A stretch of 64,000 bases of DNA from the NCBI RefSeq assembly GCF_003576645.1, contig NC_044923.1:15977773-16041772 (forward strand). The letters are read 5' to 3'. The notes beneath the pieces are model-generated. The model worked only from the letters and a program-made list of their open reading frames with translations, was not told the origin of the DNA and did not search any database. Below are positions 1 to 10,305 of this stretch, one piece after another. The translations under genes and the position numbers were made by a program. How positions within the stretch are numbered: the first letter of the stretch is position 1; each line of letters begins with the position of its first letter. This stretch comes from Ipomoea triloba (Eukaryota > Streptophyta > Magnoliopsida > Solanales > Convolvulaceae).

Positions 1-1216
1 GGCCGGTGAAGGCCAAGTCCAACACCAGGTGGCTAGGGGATTGTTGGGCAGAGGCCTGAAGGGCCAAGTCCAGCACCGTGCCTCTAAAAAATGTGGTGGT
101 ATAAGGAAATAAAGTTACGCCTTCGCTACGAGCTATAGCTTTTGGCATTGGTAAACGTTTAATCTTAACAGATTTAACGCTCTTTGGTTATTCTCAAAGG
201 ATTAGCTATATGGTTTGGGCTTTAAGGGCGAGATCATAATTTTAACCCGAATGTGACCCTCATTTAACTTATTGATTCAAAAGGAGAATTTTTGTTTTCT
301 TGATTTTATTTCTCCGAATCTAGGATAAAATATTGTGGTGGTTGTCAAATTTTAGGACCGACGGCCAACTGCATCACCTATTAATTATTAGTTTTGGTTG
401 TGAAGGCGACAGGTGGTGGTGCGTTCAAGTTTGCTAATTTATTCAAAGAAAAGCTTGGAATTACTCTGGACAAGGTAGATGAGATGGATTGTCTTGTTGC
501 AGGAGCAAATTTTCTGCTTAAGGTGGGACTTTTGTCTTGGTCAGTATTCCTATTTTTTGTTTGTTTTCCCATCCCCCCGTTAGAATTGAAGCATCCAAGT
601 CTAATGTTATTTTCTTCTAAAATCCCGACTCTCGACTCTCGGTTCTAAAATCTCGACTCTCGACATTTTCTGATTCTCGTTCCCAGCATGGAATTTGGGG
701 TGGGTTTTTTGTGTTTTATAGTTACCGCTTACCACTTGACCGATGGTTACATGAGAAAGAAAACTACTTATTTTCGGGTTAGTATAGATCTTGGAAAATC
801 ACAATTTATTTATTTAAAATGTGAAATCTGTGGTGTTCTACTTATCAAAGAAATATAAAATATTTGGTATGCAAGACTTCTCTATAGCTTAAATTATTGT
901 TCTTTAATTTCGTGTTTTCATTCTCTATTTAATTACCTTCCCTTCTTCTGTGCATGTGATGTTTCAATATCTACCTATCAAAGAACATAGTATGACAATC
1001 ATTTCAATTCCACTGTCTAGGTTTTCTAAGCATTACCTTAATTGTTTTTGACCAGGCGGTCCAGCATGAAGCTTTTACACACATAAATGGTCAGAAGGAA
1101 TATGTGCAAATTGCTCACAGTGATTTATACCCTTATCTTCTTGTCAATATTGGATCTGGTGTTAGCATGATAAAGGTAAACTAACGCTTATCCCCCCCCC
1201 CCCCCCCCCCCCCCCC
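1..1216 (+). repeat. Upstream copy of a 1257-bp-offset direct duplication
   Basis: From base 1 to the C-run near 1190, this stretch reappears at an offset of exactly 1257 bases (1258 to about 2447). I saw no differences in the parts compared, including both exons and introns. Each copy ends in a poly-C tract (about 1190-1216 and 2448-2460), and the junction carries an n at 1217. The left edge of the unit lies outside the window, so its full length is unknown. Perfect identity in intron sequence points to a very recent tandem duplication or a misassembly at the homopolymer. Confidence 0.9.
392..1175 (+). pseudogene. Duplicated pair of pantothenate kinase exons
   Basis: This holds the same two exons as 1649-1779 and 2313-2432, at 392-522 and 1056-1175. 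They encode the ATGGGAFKF region and the NIGSGVSMIK region of type II pantothenate kinase, with the same splice borders. Together the pair is 251 nt, which is not a multiple of three. If all four exons were spliced in order, the repeated first exon would be read in a shifted frame and meet TGA within its first four codons (assuming the acceptor ends at 1648). The copies therefore cannot both be used in one functional mRNA. Either this pair is skipped, or it is an assembly artefact. Confidence 0.75.
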
Positions 1217-1217
1217 N
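1191..1217. other. Poly-C run with n: weak assembly joint
   Basis: A homopolymer of about 26 C residues ends in a single n and is followed by AAAAATAAGGG. It sits exactly where the two copies of the duplication meet, and the equivalent point of the second copy (2448-2467) is also C-rich. A collapsed or misjoined contig end is likely here. Confidence 0.8.
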
Positions 1218-1648
1218 AAAAATAAGGGTGCTCTGGCCATTGATTTTGTTGGGCGGAGGCCGGTGAAGGCCAAGTCCAACACCAGGTGGCTAGGGGATTG
1301 TTGGGCAGAGGCCTGAAGGGCCAAGTCCAGCACCGTGCCTCTAAAAAATGTGGTGGTATAAGGAAATAAAGTTACGCCTTCGCTACGAGCTATAGCTTTT
1401 GGCATTGGTAAACGTTTAATCTTAACAGATTTAACGCTCTTTGGTTATTCTCAAAGGATTAGCTATATGGTTTGGGCTTTAAGGGCGAGATCATAATTTT
1501 AACCCGAATGTGACCCTCATTTAACTTATTGATTCAAAAGGAGAATTTTTGTTTTCTTGATTTTATTTCTCCGAATCTAGGATAAAATATTGTGGTGGTT
1601 GTCAAATTTTAGGACCGACGGCCAACTGCATCACCTATTAATTATTAG

Positions 1649-4607
1649 TTTTGGTTGTGAAGGCGACAGGTGGTGGTGCGTTCAAGTTTGCTAATTTATT
1701 CAAAGAAAAGCTTGGAATTACTCTGGACAAGGTAGATGAGATGGATTGTCTTGTTGCAGGAGCAAATTTTCTGCTTAAGGTGGGACTTTTGTCTTGGTCA
1801 GTATTCCTATTTTTTGTTTGTTTTCCCATCCCCCCGTTAGAATTGAAGCATCCAAGTCTAATGTTATTTTCTTCTAAAATCCCGACTCTCGACTCTCGGT
1901 TCTAAAATCTCGACTCTCGACATTTTCTGATTCTCGTTCCCAGCATGGAATTTGGGGTGGGTTTTTTGTGTTTTATAGTTACCGCTTACCACTTGACCGA
2001 TGGTTACATGAGAAAGAAAACTACTTATTTTCGGGTTAGTATAGATCTTGGAAAATCACAATTTATTTATTTAAAATGTGAAATCTGTGGTGTTCTACTT
2101 ATCAAAGAAATATAAAATATTTGGTATGCAAGACTTCTCTATAGCTTAAATTATTGTTCTTTAATTTCGTGTTTTCATTCTCTATTTAATTACCTTCCCT
2201 TCTTCTGTGCATGTGATGTTTCAATATCTACCTATCAAAGAACATAGTATGACAATCATTTCAATTCCACTGTCTAGGTTTTCTAAGCATTACCTTAATT
2301 GTTTTTGACCAGGCGGTCCAGCATGAAGCTTTTACACACATAAATGGTCAGAAGGAATATGTGCAAATTGCTCACAGTGATTTATACCCTTATCTTCTTG
2401 TCAATATTGGATCTGGTGTTAGCATGATAAAGGTAAACTAACGCTTATCCCCCCCCCCCCCAACCCCCCCTGCTTAGGGTAAAGATTGAGTGGGAATATA
2501 GAGTAGTTTTCTATACCAACAGAGTGCGAATAGAGATGTCGGTTCCCGCATAGGCTTAACTCACTGGTTTAGGTAGGCAGTATTTAAGAGAAGAGACCAA
2601 GGTTCGAAACTCGACAGTGACAGTGTGGGGATTATGTCCAAAGTGGACAGATCCCTTCTGTGCACCGGCACACATTTGGCTCAACTCCCAAATACTCTAT
2701 CGGGCCCTTGGGATTGGGGATTCAAGCTTTTGGGAGAAGAAAAGTGCGAATAGAGATGTTATTGGGATAGAGAAACAAGAACCAGAACACATTTTCGTGT
2801 AATTCGTTTCAGAATTTCATCCTTGCATACCCGTATTTTTGGGAATTACATTTAATTTCTTGCATTTAGGTGGATGGGGACAACAAGTTCGAGCGAGTAA
2901 GCGGGACTAGTGTTGGAGGCGGCACCTTCTGGGGCTTGGGGAAGCTTTTGACACAGTGCAAGAGGTAAGCCTTTGTTCACACAGTTTTCAGCTTCGTAAA
3001 ATTTATTTCTAATCGAAAATTAGTTTATTTTTTGCTCAGTTTTGATGAGTTACTGGCAATGAGTCATGGAGGAAATAACAAGGCTGTAGACATGCTTGTG
3101 GGAGACATTTACGGTGGAACGGATTATTCAAAGGTAAATTCGAGGCTCGATTCTTTTGTTTTTGGCATTAGGTAATATTGGTAAGCTTTATTTTCTATAT
3201 CAGAACAAATTGCTTAATTAGGATTTGAGCAACAGTCTCTTATCAGTTTTGTACTTAAAGGAGTTACTCGTAATTTGTATACTGAATTGCTGATTTCTGT
3301 ATATATTTTGAGGACAGTAACGATACTCGATTCTTCCATTCAAGGATATGATTGATTGATATTGATTTGTACTTAGGGACCCTTTAGTTCACTCATAGTT
3401 TTAGTGATTTTAATTGAACATTTTGCAGGTTTTAGTGAGTAATTTGTTGGTTTTTGAGTAAAATGATGACTCGTCAATTTGTCTTGCTATTACTGCTTTG
3501 GAACACCGATGTAATATAAACTCCAATATGGACTGACAAAAAGTTATTGATTCTGTTTTGCTCGAACTTGATGACAGATTGGACTTACATCAACAGCCAT
3601 CGCTTCTAGCTTTGGAAAGGCAATCTCAGACAACAAAGAGCTTGATGAGTACAGAACTGAAGATATTTCCCGGTCATTGTTACGAATGATCTCCAACAAC
3701 ATTGCACAGGTCGGTGATACACCCCTGCACGATATCTTATCATCGATAACCTTCTTCTCTTTGAGTTCAGTCTATACTTAAAAGGCTAGAGCTTCTGATA
3801 CGATCCCACATCGGCTCCACAAGAGATTGTGGAGTGGTACTTAAGTTGGGAAAAGGCTATAAGCCTATAATGATTATTCTTCGGGAGCCCTAGAGGAGGG
3901 GCTACCCGCTTTTTTGGTGCAATCCTCCTGGGGGAGGGCCGGCCTAGCGGAGGGGGTGACCTGGGGAAAGGGCTAAAATTATTATTCTCTTTTTTTGTGT
4001 CTCATATTTGTACCCGGTTGATTTTTGGCCTAGCGGAGGGGGCGACCTGGGAAATGGCTAAAATAATTATTCTCATTTTTGTGTCTCATATTTGAACTCG
4101 GTTGATTTTTTACTTTCTGCAGATCGCTTACTTGAATGCATTACGTTTTGGACTCAAGCGAATATTTTTTGGAGGATTTTTCATTCGGGGTCATGCTTAC
4201 ACAATGGACACTATTTCTGTGGGAGTCGACTTTTGGTAATTCTCAATTCCAGACTCTCATTGTCATTGCCTGTTTTACCCAATTGAACATCTATCATGCC
4301 ATACCTTTAAATCACCTTCACGCACACACACACACACAATCTCATTCCCCGCAAAGGCATAAAATGTTGATGATTCTTACTTATTGTTATACAATTATAA
4401 CGCAGGTCGAAGGGCGAGGCAAAGGCGTTGTTTTTGAGGCACGAAGGATTTCTGGGCGCATTAGGTGCTCTGATGAACTACAAACAGGACGATCTCGGTG
4501 ACTTGTTATCCCATCGGTTCGTGCAACAACAACTTCCAACGAGCTCAGGTGGCGCCGTAGAAGATTTATTTCACAGCTCAACGCTTGTGAGTGTTAGTGA
4601 AAATTGA
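1649..4607 (+). CDS. Pantothenate kinase, type II (C-terminal seven exons)
   Basis: The enzyme phosphorylates pantothenate with ATP, the first and controlling step of coenzyme A synthesis, and is usually cytosolic. Seven exons follow GT/AG rules in consistent phase: 1649-1779, 2313-2432, 2870-2964, 3040-3133, 3578-3709, 4123-4235 and 4406-4607 (stop TGA). They give about 294 C-terminal residues. Visible family motifs, in order, are ATGGGAFKF, DEMDCLVAGANFLLK, NIGSGVSMI, SGTSVGGGTFWGLG, MLVGDIYGGTDYS, ALRFGLKRIFFGGFFIRGHA and LRHEGFLGALGAL. The N-terminal exons with the ATP-binding start of the fold lie left of the window. The protein ends about 40 residues after the last motif, so it lacks the DUF89 phosphatase domain fused to some plant pantothenate kinases. 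It is therefore of the single-domain type. Introns contain a SINE (2540-2742) and a repeat fragment (3790-4070). Confidence 0.9.
2540..2742 (+). mobile_element. tRNA-derived SINE with 17-bp target duplication
   Basis: This 203-bp insertion in a pantothenate kinase intron is flanked by perfect 17-bp direct repeats AGTGCGAATAGAGATGT (2523-2539 and 2743-2759). Near its left end are a tRNA D-arm-like stretch, TAACTCACTGGTTTAGG (A box-like), and GGTTCGAAACTC (B box-like), spaced as in Pol III promoters. It ends in a short A-rich tail. The architecture is that of a SINE inserted by LINE-type target-primed reverse transcription. The ORF through it is chance. Confidence 0.8.
3790..4070 (+). repeat. 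Dispersed repeat fragment with internal duplication
   Basis: The stretch starts with ATCCCACATCGGCTCC, a motif often seen at the ends of short plant retroelements. Its second half is an imperfect tandem pair of about 85-90 bp, each unit holding CTAGCGGAGGGGG.GACCTGGG, an ATTATTCTC run and GTGTCTCATATTTG. It lies in the intron before the 4123-4235 exon. The class is uncertain; a TRIM-like or SINE remnant is possible. Confidence 0.45.
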
Positions 4608-4835
4608 TCCCAGAGTGCAGGTTGGAGTAGGAAATCATACATAGACCAGTTTTATACCTCATAGGATCTGTTTGATTATTAAGGTGGTCTGTATGGCTAG
4701 CTTGCTTCATGAATTATTTGAAAGATGAATATTTAGTTCAAATATAGTACATGGAATAGGTAATATTTACATAACTTTGTCGAATATGTAGCAAAGTTAC
4801 ATTGATTGATTTTTTTTGGGGGAGACAATAGTTAT

Positions 4836-5033
4836 ACCATGGACCCGAGTTCACATTATAAGGTGGATTCGTCCAATTTAAATAATGAATGTTCACAATT
4901 TAAATTGTGAACATTCAATATTTAAATTGTGAACATTTAGTATATAAATTGTGAACAATTAGTATGTAAATTATGTATTTGGACTCGTGTCCACTTTGTA
5001 TGGCGGACCCGTGTTCATAGAATAATTTGCCTA
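4836..5033. mobile_element. Foldback/MITE of the TATGCC-TGGACC type
   Basis: The outer arms read ATACCATGGACCCGAGTTCAC and, inverted, ATTCTATGAACACGGGTCCGCC. The interior is AT-rich and holds repeated TTTAAATTGTGAACATT. It lies just downstream of the kinase gene. The arms resemble those at 30941-31410 and 32038-32811, so this looks like one family of foldback elements with variable interiors. Confidence 0.5.
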
Positions 5034-5061
5034 GTGGGGCTGTGTGGGGAGTCTAGTCAAC

Positions 5062-5229
5062 GGCAAATTATTGCATGGACCATGGTCCACACAGCTGTGT
5101 GGACCAAAAATAAAAAGTACATTAATGTACCTTCAGTACAAAAATAATGTACCTTCAGTGCAAAAATAATGTACTTTTTATTTTTGGTCCACACAACTGT
5201 GTGGACCATGGTCCATGCAATAATGATCG
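5062..5229. mobile_element. Palindromic MITE with 9-bp target duplication
   Basis: The element is a near-perfect inverted repeat. The left arm is TTATTGCATGGACCATGG followed by TCCACACAGCTGTGTGG and AAAAGTACATT, and the right arm mirrors it. It is flanked by the perfect 9-bp repeat CTAGTCAAC (5053-5061 and 5230-5238), a size typical of Mutator-like transposition. Related copies lie at 33002-33225 and 33362-33573. Confidence 0.8.
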
Positions 5230-5605
5230 CTAGTCAACATCATAATTTGAGGTTTATCATTTGTTTCCATTCTTAAATCATTTAAATAATATAAAATAAA
5301 GGAATGAGTCAATTAGTCATTGAATAAAATGTGAAATGTAATTTCACCATTCAACTAAAAAAGATTATATATTTTATAAATGAATTTGGAGAGTTTGGTT
5401 AAGTGGAAGGGGCTTATCTATCCTTAATCAAAGGTTAAGGATTTGATCCTTGGCTTTGGGTATTGAGCAATTTTAAAATTTCTCGGTTAGCTGTTCCACC
5501 CAATAGAGGTGACTATAATTCAACGAGTAAGGGAATTAGTCATTGTGTTCGACGGTGGAAACTCAAAAAAAAAAAAGAGAGATTACAATTAGATATGTTA
5601 TACGG

Positions 5606-5692
5606 TGGCCAAAGACCTTGTGGTCTAGTGGCATCCGGTGTCTCGGTTAACACTCCCACATGGATGATGGGAGTGGGTTGAGAAAGATCTTA
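5606..5692 (+). mobile_element. SINE fragment (CCTTGTGGTCTAGTGG family)
   Basis: This contains GGCCAAAGACCTTGTGGTCTAGTGGCA (its core TGGTCTAGTGG fits a Pol III A box) and later GGGTTGAGAAAG. The B box region is degraded and the 3' part is missing. It belongs to the same family as the copies at 8589-8740, 31600-31750, 31968-32037 and 34467-34633. Confidence 0.6.
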
Positions 5693-5748
5693 AATCTGTC
5701 ACGTTCGGGTCGGGTCGGTTCAAGATGCAAATGTAACACGACATGCGA

Positions 5749-6258
5749 AAAAACTTGTGTGAGACCGTCTCACCATGAGACGAGCCGGGTCGGGTCGGTT
5801 CAAGATGCAAATGTAACACTTATATGCTCAAACGTAATACTAATCAGGAATACAATTTTTGTTATTTATTAGGGTAAATGTAATGCACAAATGTCATACT
5901 TATATGCTCAAATGTAATACTAATCAGGAATACAATTTTTGTTATTTATTAGGGTAAATGTAATACTTTTAAGGGAAAATACAATACTTTTACATTTCGA
6001 TTTAAAAGTATTACATTTTTCCTTAAAAGTATTATATTTGCCCTTATAAGTGAGAGACACTTGTCAACATTACTTATTATGAAAAATGTATTACTTGTTC
6101 TCTTATAAGTAACAAAAATTGTATTTTTGATTAGTGTTATATTTGAGCATATAAGTATGAGATTTGCACATATAAGTATGACATTTGCATGGTGCTTTGA
6201 CCCGACCCGACCCGTCTCACGAATAAGGATCCGTGAGACGGTCTCACACAAGTGTAAC
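5749..6258. mobile_element. MITE with GTGTGAGACCGTCTCAC termini
   Basis: Terminal inverted repeats begin CTTGTGTGAGACCGTCTCAC and continue as GAC/GGGTCGGGTC arms. The interior is AT-rich with repeated ATGTAATACTTTT-like words and an internal tandem duplication (about 5813-5878 and 5890-5955). The same family occurs inverted at 11170-11624. A partial copy of its arm (about 5699-5733) lies just outside the left end. No clean target duplication was found here. Confidence 0.7.
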
Positions 6259-6365
6259 CCCTCCACCCTCCTTCGACCTTTGGCTCTATCTCTTCTGTCT
6301 CTTCTGAGTTTCTCTTCCTCCCATCTCCTTCAATTCGCTTCTTCGTACCAATTCCCCTAACAATC

Positions 6366-6603
6366 ATGAAAGTAATGAAACAAATCCTTTCCACCAGCAT
6401 TCTTCTCATCATCTTCCTCGTCAGTAATGAGAACTAAAACGGGACGTTGAGATAATGGCACTGACGGAAATTATTTTAGCGTCAAGGCAGAGGTGGATGG
6501 TGTTGAGAATTGCATTTGCCATTGGCGCTGTGAAATGAAGCTCGTATATGGCTGGTATATTGGGGGCCAGGACAGAAACCACATCATTTTTCTTGATCCC
6601 TAG
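6366..6603 (+). CDS. Possible small secreted peptide gene (speculative)
   Basis: I do not recognise this gene. An ATG at 6366 opens MKVMKQILSTSILLIIFLV, a classic signal-peptide shape (basic start, hydrophobic core). Read straight through it stops at 6437 after 23 residues. If the GTAATG at 6424 is a donor and the CAG ending at 6490 an acceptor, the frame continues for 36 more residues with a CxCxxxC cluster (ENCICHWRCEM) and stops at 6603, giving 56 residues. The implied intron (67 nt) is short for a plant and only three cysteines are present. It may be a remnant of a cysteine-rich peptide gene or chance. A MITE ends about 110 bp upstream. Confidence 0.22.
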
Positions 6604-6604
6604 A

Positions 6605-7775
6605 CTTGAGTATTAGATTTATGCTATAAAGTATTATGTTTAATGGTTAAATATTAATATATCTACTTGCAGACTGTGAATAATATTTTTGCTATGAAGT
6701 ATTATATTTGTGTTCTAAAGTATTATGTTTAATGTTTAAGTATTGATTTTATTCACCTGCAGACTAAGTATTAGATTTGTGCTATAAAGTATTATGTTTA
6801 ATGCTTAAAGTATTGATTATACTGCTTGTAGACTATGTATTATATTTATGCTATGAAGTATTAGATTTGTGTTATAAAGTATTATATTTTATCTACTTGT
6901 AGACTGGGTATTTGATATGCGCTATAAAGCATTATGTTTAATCCTTAATGTATTGATTATATGTACCTGCAGACTGAGTATTATGCTTGTGTTATAAAGT
7001 ATTATGTTTAATGCTTAAAGTATTGATTATATAAAGTTTTATGCTTAATCCTTAATGTAATGATTATATATACTGCAGACTAAGTATTATGTTTGTGCTA
7101 TAAAGTATTATGTTTATACTTAAAGTATTGATTATATATTTATGATTTGAAGTATTACATTTATGCGTTAAAGTATTATGTTTAATGCTTAAAGTATTAA
7201 ATATATCTACCTGCAGACTAAGTATTATGTTTGTGATGTGGAGTATTAGATTTGTGCGCGCTATAAAGTATTAGGTTTAATGCCTTTAAGTATTGATTAT
7301 ATTACCTATAGACTGTGTATTATATTTGTGTTATGAAGTGTTAGATTTATGCTATAAAGTATTATGCTTAAACTATTAATTATATCTACTTGTATACTGA
7401 GTATTAGATTTGTGCTATAATGTATTATGGTTAAAGCTTAAAGTATTGATTGTATCTACATGTAGATGGAGTATTATATTTGTGCTATGTAGTATAAGTT
7501 TTTTATTATAAATTATTATGTTTAAAGTTTAAAGCATCGATTATATCTACCTGTAGATGAAGTATTATGTTTGTGCTATGAAATATTATGTTTAATGTTT
7601 AAAGTATTGATTATATATTTGTGATTTGAAGTATTACATTTGTGCTATAAAGTATTATGTTTATGCTTAAAGTATTTATTATACCTACCTACAGACTGAT
7701 TATTATGTTTGTGCTATGAAGTATTAGATTTGTGATATAAAGTATTACACTTATATGTGTGTCTATAAATATTTG
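6605..7775. repeat. AT-rich minisatellite array, about 70-bp unit
   Basis: More than a dozen diverged units fill this stretch. Each is built from GACTRAGTATTATGTTTGTG, CTATAAAGTATTATGTTTAA, GCTTAAAGTATTGATTATA and TCTACCTGCA. Unit length varies (about 70 to 140 bp) through internal duplications. There is no coding potential. The words resemble the interiors of the window's foldback elements, so this may be the expanded core of such an element. Confidence 0.75.
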
Positions 7776-8202
7776 GTGTGATTTACACATTAACAAGAGT
7801 TTGATAATGATCTGTTTATTGTCTCATTGATAGTAAAGGGAGGTAAAATAAATTCTCTACAAAAACCAGTTGTTTGCCTGGTGGTTCACGCTAAGCATAC
7901 AAGTCCATACTCAGTTCATGTCAATTCACTCTTGGTGAAAGCTTCTAAAATTCTTAGAAGTGAGTTGTAGAGTTTTGATGAGACTCACGATAGGCAAGCT
8001 CATTTTTTCCCGCAGCCACCCGCAGTCATATTTGCAAATAAGCATGTTGATTGCATGCAGCTTCAACTTATCATCAAATGGGAGAAACAATCGTGTGGGA
8101 GAGAGAGAGAAACTAACAAAGCGTGAGATTCTTGCTTGAGCTTGACCCATATAATAGAGGTATAAGTATAAAATAATGCAGATAAAGATAAAGAAAATAT
8201 GA
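7776..8202. other. Stretch without recognised gene
   Basis: AT-rich sequence of unknown origin. The open frame on the minus strand at 7926-8150 has no recognisable domain and low-complexity composition, and I do not call it. Confidence 0.4.
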
Positions 8203-8560
8203 GTTAATCGAGTTGGTAAGGCATGCTAGCTTTACCTACATTTATTATCCTTCATGTGTGATTTATAACGTTTTTTATATTCGAATCATTACCTACATTT
8301 ATTACCCTTCATGTGTGATTTATAGCGTGTTTTATATTCGAATCATTTTATCAAAGTAATTATGTTTCATATTTTGTTTTGATTATTTTTATAAAGGTTT
8401 GATTTATTTTATTTTGCGTCCATATTCATCAATATTTATAGCTATGCTTCCTAAGTGTTTTGTTTATAAGTGTCTTGTTTATTTATTTTTAAACTATCTC
8501 TGTTTTAATATCTGCCCCATTGAAAAAAAAATTATGTGTTCGCCCTCGATTCAAATGAAC
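8203..8560 (+). repeat. SINE-like dispersed repeat
   Basis: The stretch starts with a tRNA D-arm-like GAGTTAATCGAGTTGGTAAG and carries TATTCGAATCATT (B box-like). A block of about 53 bp (CCTACATTTATTATCCTTCATG and following) is repeated in tandem. Its 3' part (TAATTATGTTTCATATTTTG, then AACTATCTCTGTTTTAAT) reappears at 39215-39475, and a related version lies at 12330-12850, so it is a dispersed family of SINE-like origin. Confidence 0.4.
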
Positions 8561-8588
8561 ATTAATCAATAACAAAGGAAATTATCAA

Positions 8589-8740
8589 GGCCAAAGACCT
8601 TGTGGTTTGGTCTAGTGGCACCCGGTGTCCCGATTTACACTCTCACAATGCTTCAGTAGGTTGAGAAAGTAGCTATGAACAGATACTCTGAGGCTGTTGA
8701 CTGGGATGTCCCACATTCTCCCTTAAGAAAAATAAATAAA
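8589..8740 (+). mobile_element. SINE (CCTTGTGGTCTAGTGG family)
   Basis: The 5' end is GGCCAAAGACCTTGTGG; the A box is TGGTCTAGTGG (after a 5-bp duplication TGGTT). The body includes CACCCGGTGTCCC, TCAGTAGGTTGAGAAAGTAG and CATTCTCCCTTAAG. The B box is eroded. It lies on the plus strand in an AT-rich intergenic stretch. Confidence 0.6.
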
Positions 8741-8797
8741 ATAAGTATAACTAACAACTAATGGTATTGAGTTCCACCATAATATAGTTAACACTAC

Positions 8798-8842
<45 letters not shown>

Positions 8843-9073
8843 TTTTTTTTTTAGTTCATAATATTCTAAAACCGACGTCTATATGCCATCAAACTTGAAG
8901 TAATGTTAGTTGCAAATAGTTGCAATCTCTTAAACTCTCATTTCCTCATCACCTTATGCTAAACTAGTATAACGTACATCTTCAAAAATTAAACATTATG
9001 AGGTATGAAATCAAGATATTCATCAACGATTCTAAAAGTTTGGTTACCAATTGTGCTTATTCTAATATATATA

Positions 9074-9110
<37 letters not shown>
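8798..9110. repeat. (ATT)n and (TA)n microsatellites
   Basis: A run of about 14 ATT units at 8798-8840 is followed by a poly-T tract. A (TA)n/(TTTA)n tract lies at about 9066-9124. Between them is unremarkable AT-rich sequence. Confidence 0.85.
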
Positions 9111-9111
<1 letters not shown>

Positions 9112-9280
9112 TTATTTATTTATTTCAATTTGTAATGTGCATTATATTGCTATAGTTAGTTGGATAATAAAAATTTTATCCAAGAAAAAAACATTTCATT
9201 TCTCTATACAAATTTTTATTTCCAATCATATATATTCAAAATAAAAGAAAAAAAGAAAGAAGAAAAAAATAAAACTAAAA

Positions 9281-9985
9281 TTAGTATGGGTGTACGTTTC
9301 TCGTTAAGCCGCCGTTAACGTTGGTGAAGAACCCAACAAGCTCCGGTCGGTAAGGAAGGTAGGATCGCCGTCGCTCTTCGTCCTTCGCCTTACTTCTCAA
9401 GTAACGCTCGTGAGCCAACGCCGTTACATTCTTATTATTCTTCTTTTTCTTCTGCTGCTGCTGCTGCGCCGCCGTTACGTTGTTAATTTCTCCGCCGTTG
9501 ACTTTGACTCCGCCGCCGCCGATTTTCTTCTCCGCCGCGTTCAAAAACACAAACGCGTCCCTCCCGTCGCTGTTGCTCCGGTGGGCCAAATCCCTAAATC
9601 TCCAAAGCTTCGAAAACCCCGTCGAGTTGCTCTTCTTCGCCGCCGCCGACCACTCGCAGCAAGGCCCGGCGATGGCGTCGTCCCCTGAAGAAGACGCCGC
9701 CGCCGTTTCCACTAGATTCTCGTTCCTTGTCGCCGCGTAAACATGTTTGACCGGCGGCCTGTCGGTCAACAGAAGATCTGTGTTAAACAACGGAAAAACC
9801 AGACGGGTCTCTTCGGCGGCCATTTCAACCCCGTCGAAAACAAAAGAAAAGTCATCTTCATCTTCGTCCTCATAATCATTTTCTTCTTCTTCTTGATCAT
9901 CAATCTTCACTTCATTATTATTATCGTCGACTTTTTCTTCATCGAAGTTGATCTGATTGGAGAAATCTTGAGCTAGAGAATCCAT
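9281..9985 (-). CDS. DUF1645 family protein
   Basis: This is an intact, intronless 234-residue ORF. Family features in order are an acidic N-terminal third (residues about 15-47, rich in D/E/N), DFSFVFDG, LVFPLFNTDLLL, SKLWRFRDL with HRSNSDGRDAFVFL, a low-complexity Q/K/N stretch, and the conserved C-terminus RRRSYLPYRPELVGFF.NVNG..RN.HPY. DUF1645 proteins are plant-specific and their biochemical role is not established; some are reported as stress-responsive. The ATG at 9985 is the first in frame, and a TATA-like element lies about 120 bp upstream. GC content is higher than that of the AT-rich surroundings, as expected for a real exon. The open frames on the plus strand here are shadows. Confidence 0.85.
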   Translation of the reverse strand: MDSLAQDFSNQINFDEEKVDDNNNEVKIDDQEEEENDYEDEDEDDFSFVFDGVEMAAEETRLVFPLFNTDLLLTDRPPVKHVYAATRNENLVETAAASSSGDDAIAGPCCEWSAAAKKSNSTGFSKLWRFRDLAHRSNSDGRDAFVFLNAAEKKIGGGGVKVNGGEINNVTAAQQQQQKKKKNNKNVTALAHERYLRSKAKDEERRRSYLPYRPELVGFFTNVNGGLTRNVHPY

Positions 9986-10105
9986 GGCGGCTTGAGATTT
10001 TGGTGTTTTGATAAAACAGTAAAACGTGTTATGTTACGTTGCAGAGTTGAAGATGGGAATGGGAATGGGATTTGGATTGAAAGAAACGAGGAGAGGGGCA
10101 AATGT

Positions 10106-10115
10106 GTATATATAT
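10106..10115 (-). promoter_or_regulatory. TATA-like box of the DUF1645 gene
   Basis: Read on the minus strand the sequence is CAATATATATACACA, about 120 bp upstream of the ATG at 9985, the usual plant spacing when a UTR of about 90 nt is allowed. Confidence 0.5.
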
Positions 10116-10305
10116 TGCGTGGTTGGCCGTAGGGTCAAACTTTGATTTAGTATGTTATTATTACGTTGTACGCTTAGAAAGTTCGAATATGGAATAGTAT
10201 TTATTTATTTTGGGAAGATTAATGCGTGTCTGCCTTGTTTGGGAAGGAACAAAACGAAATGACACAGAAAATGGAGGAGTTAGAGATTTAGAGAGTTTAA
10301 AAATA

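Noticed and set aside
2617..2802. 61-residue plus-strand open frame
   Set aside because: It lies across the SINE and its target duplication and has no domain; it is chance within a repeat.
6605..7775. Regular repeats that could suggest a CRISPR array
   Set aside because: Units are diverged, variable in length and AT-rich with no unique spacers, and the genome is a plant's. It is a minisatellite.
7926..8150. 74-residue minus-strand open frame
   Set aside because: No recognisable domain, no promoter or splice support, and biased composition.
9410..9976. Three overlapping plus-strand frames
   Set aside because: They are antisense shadows of the DUF1645 gene, with its low-complexity codons read backwards.
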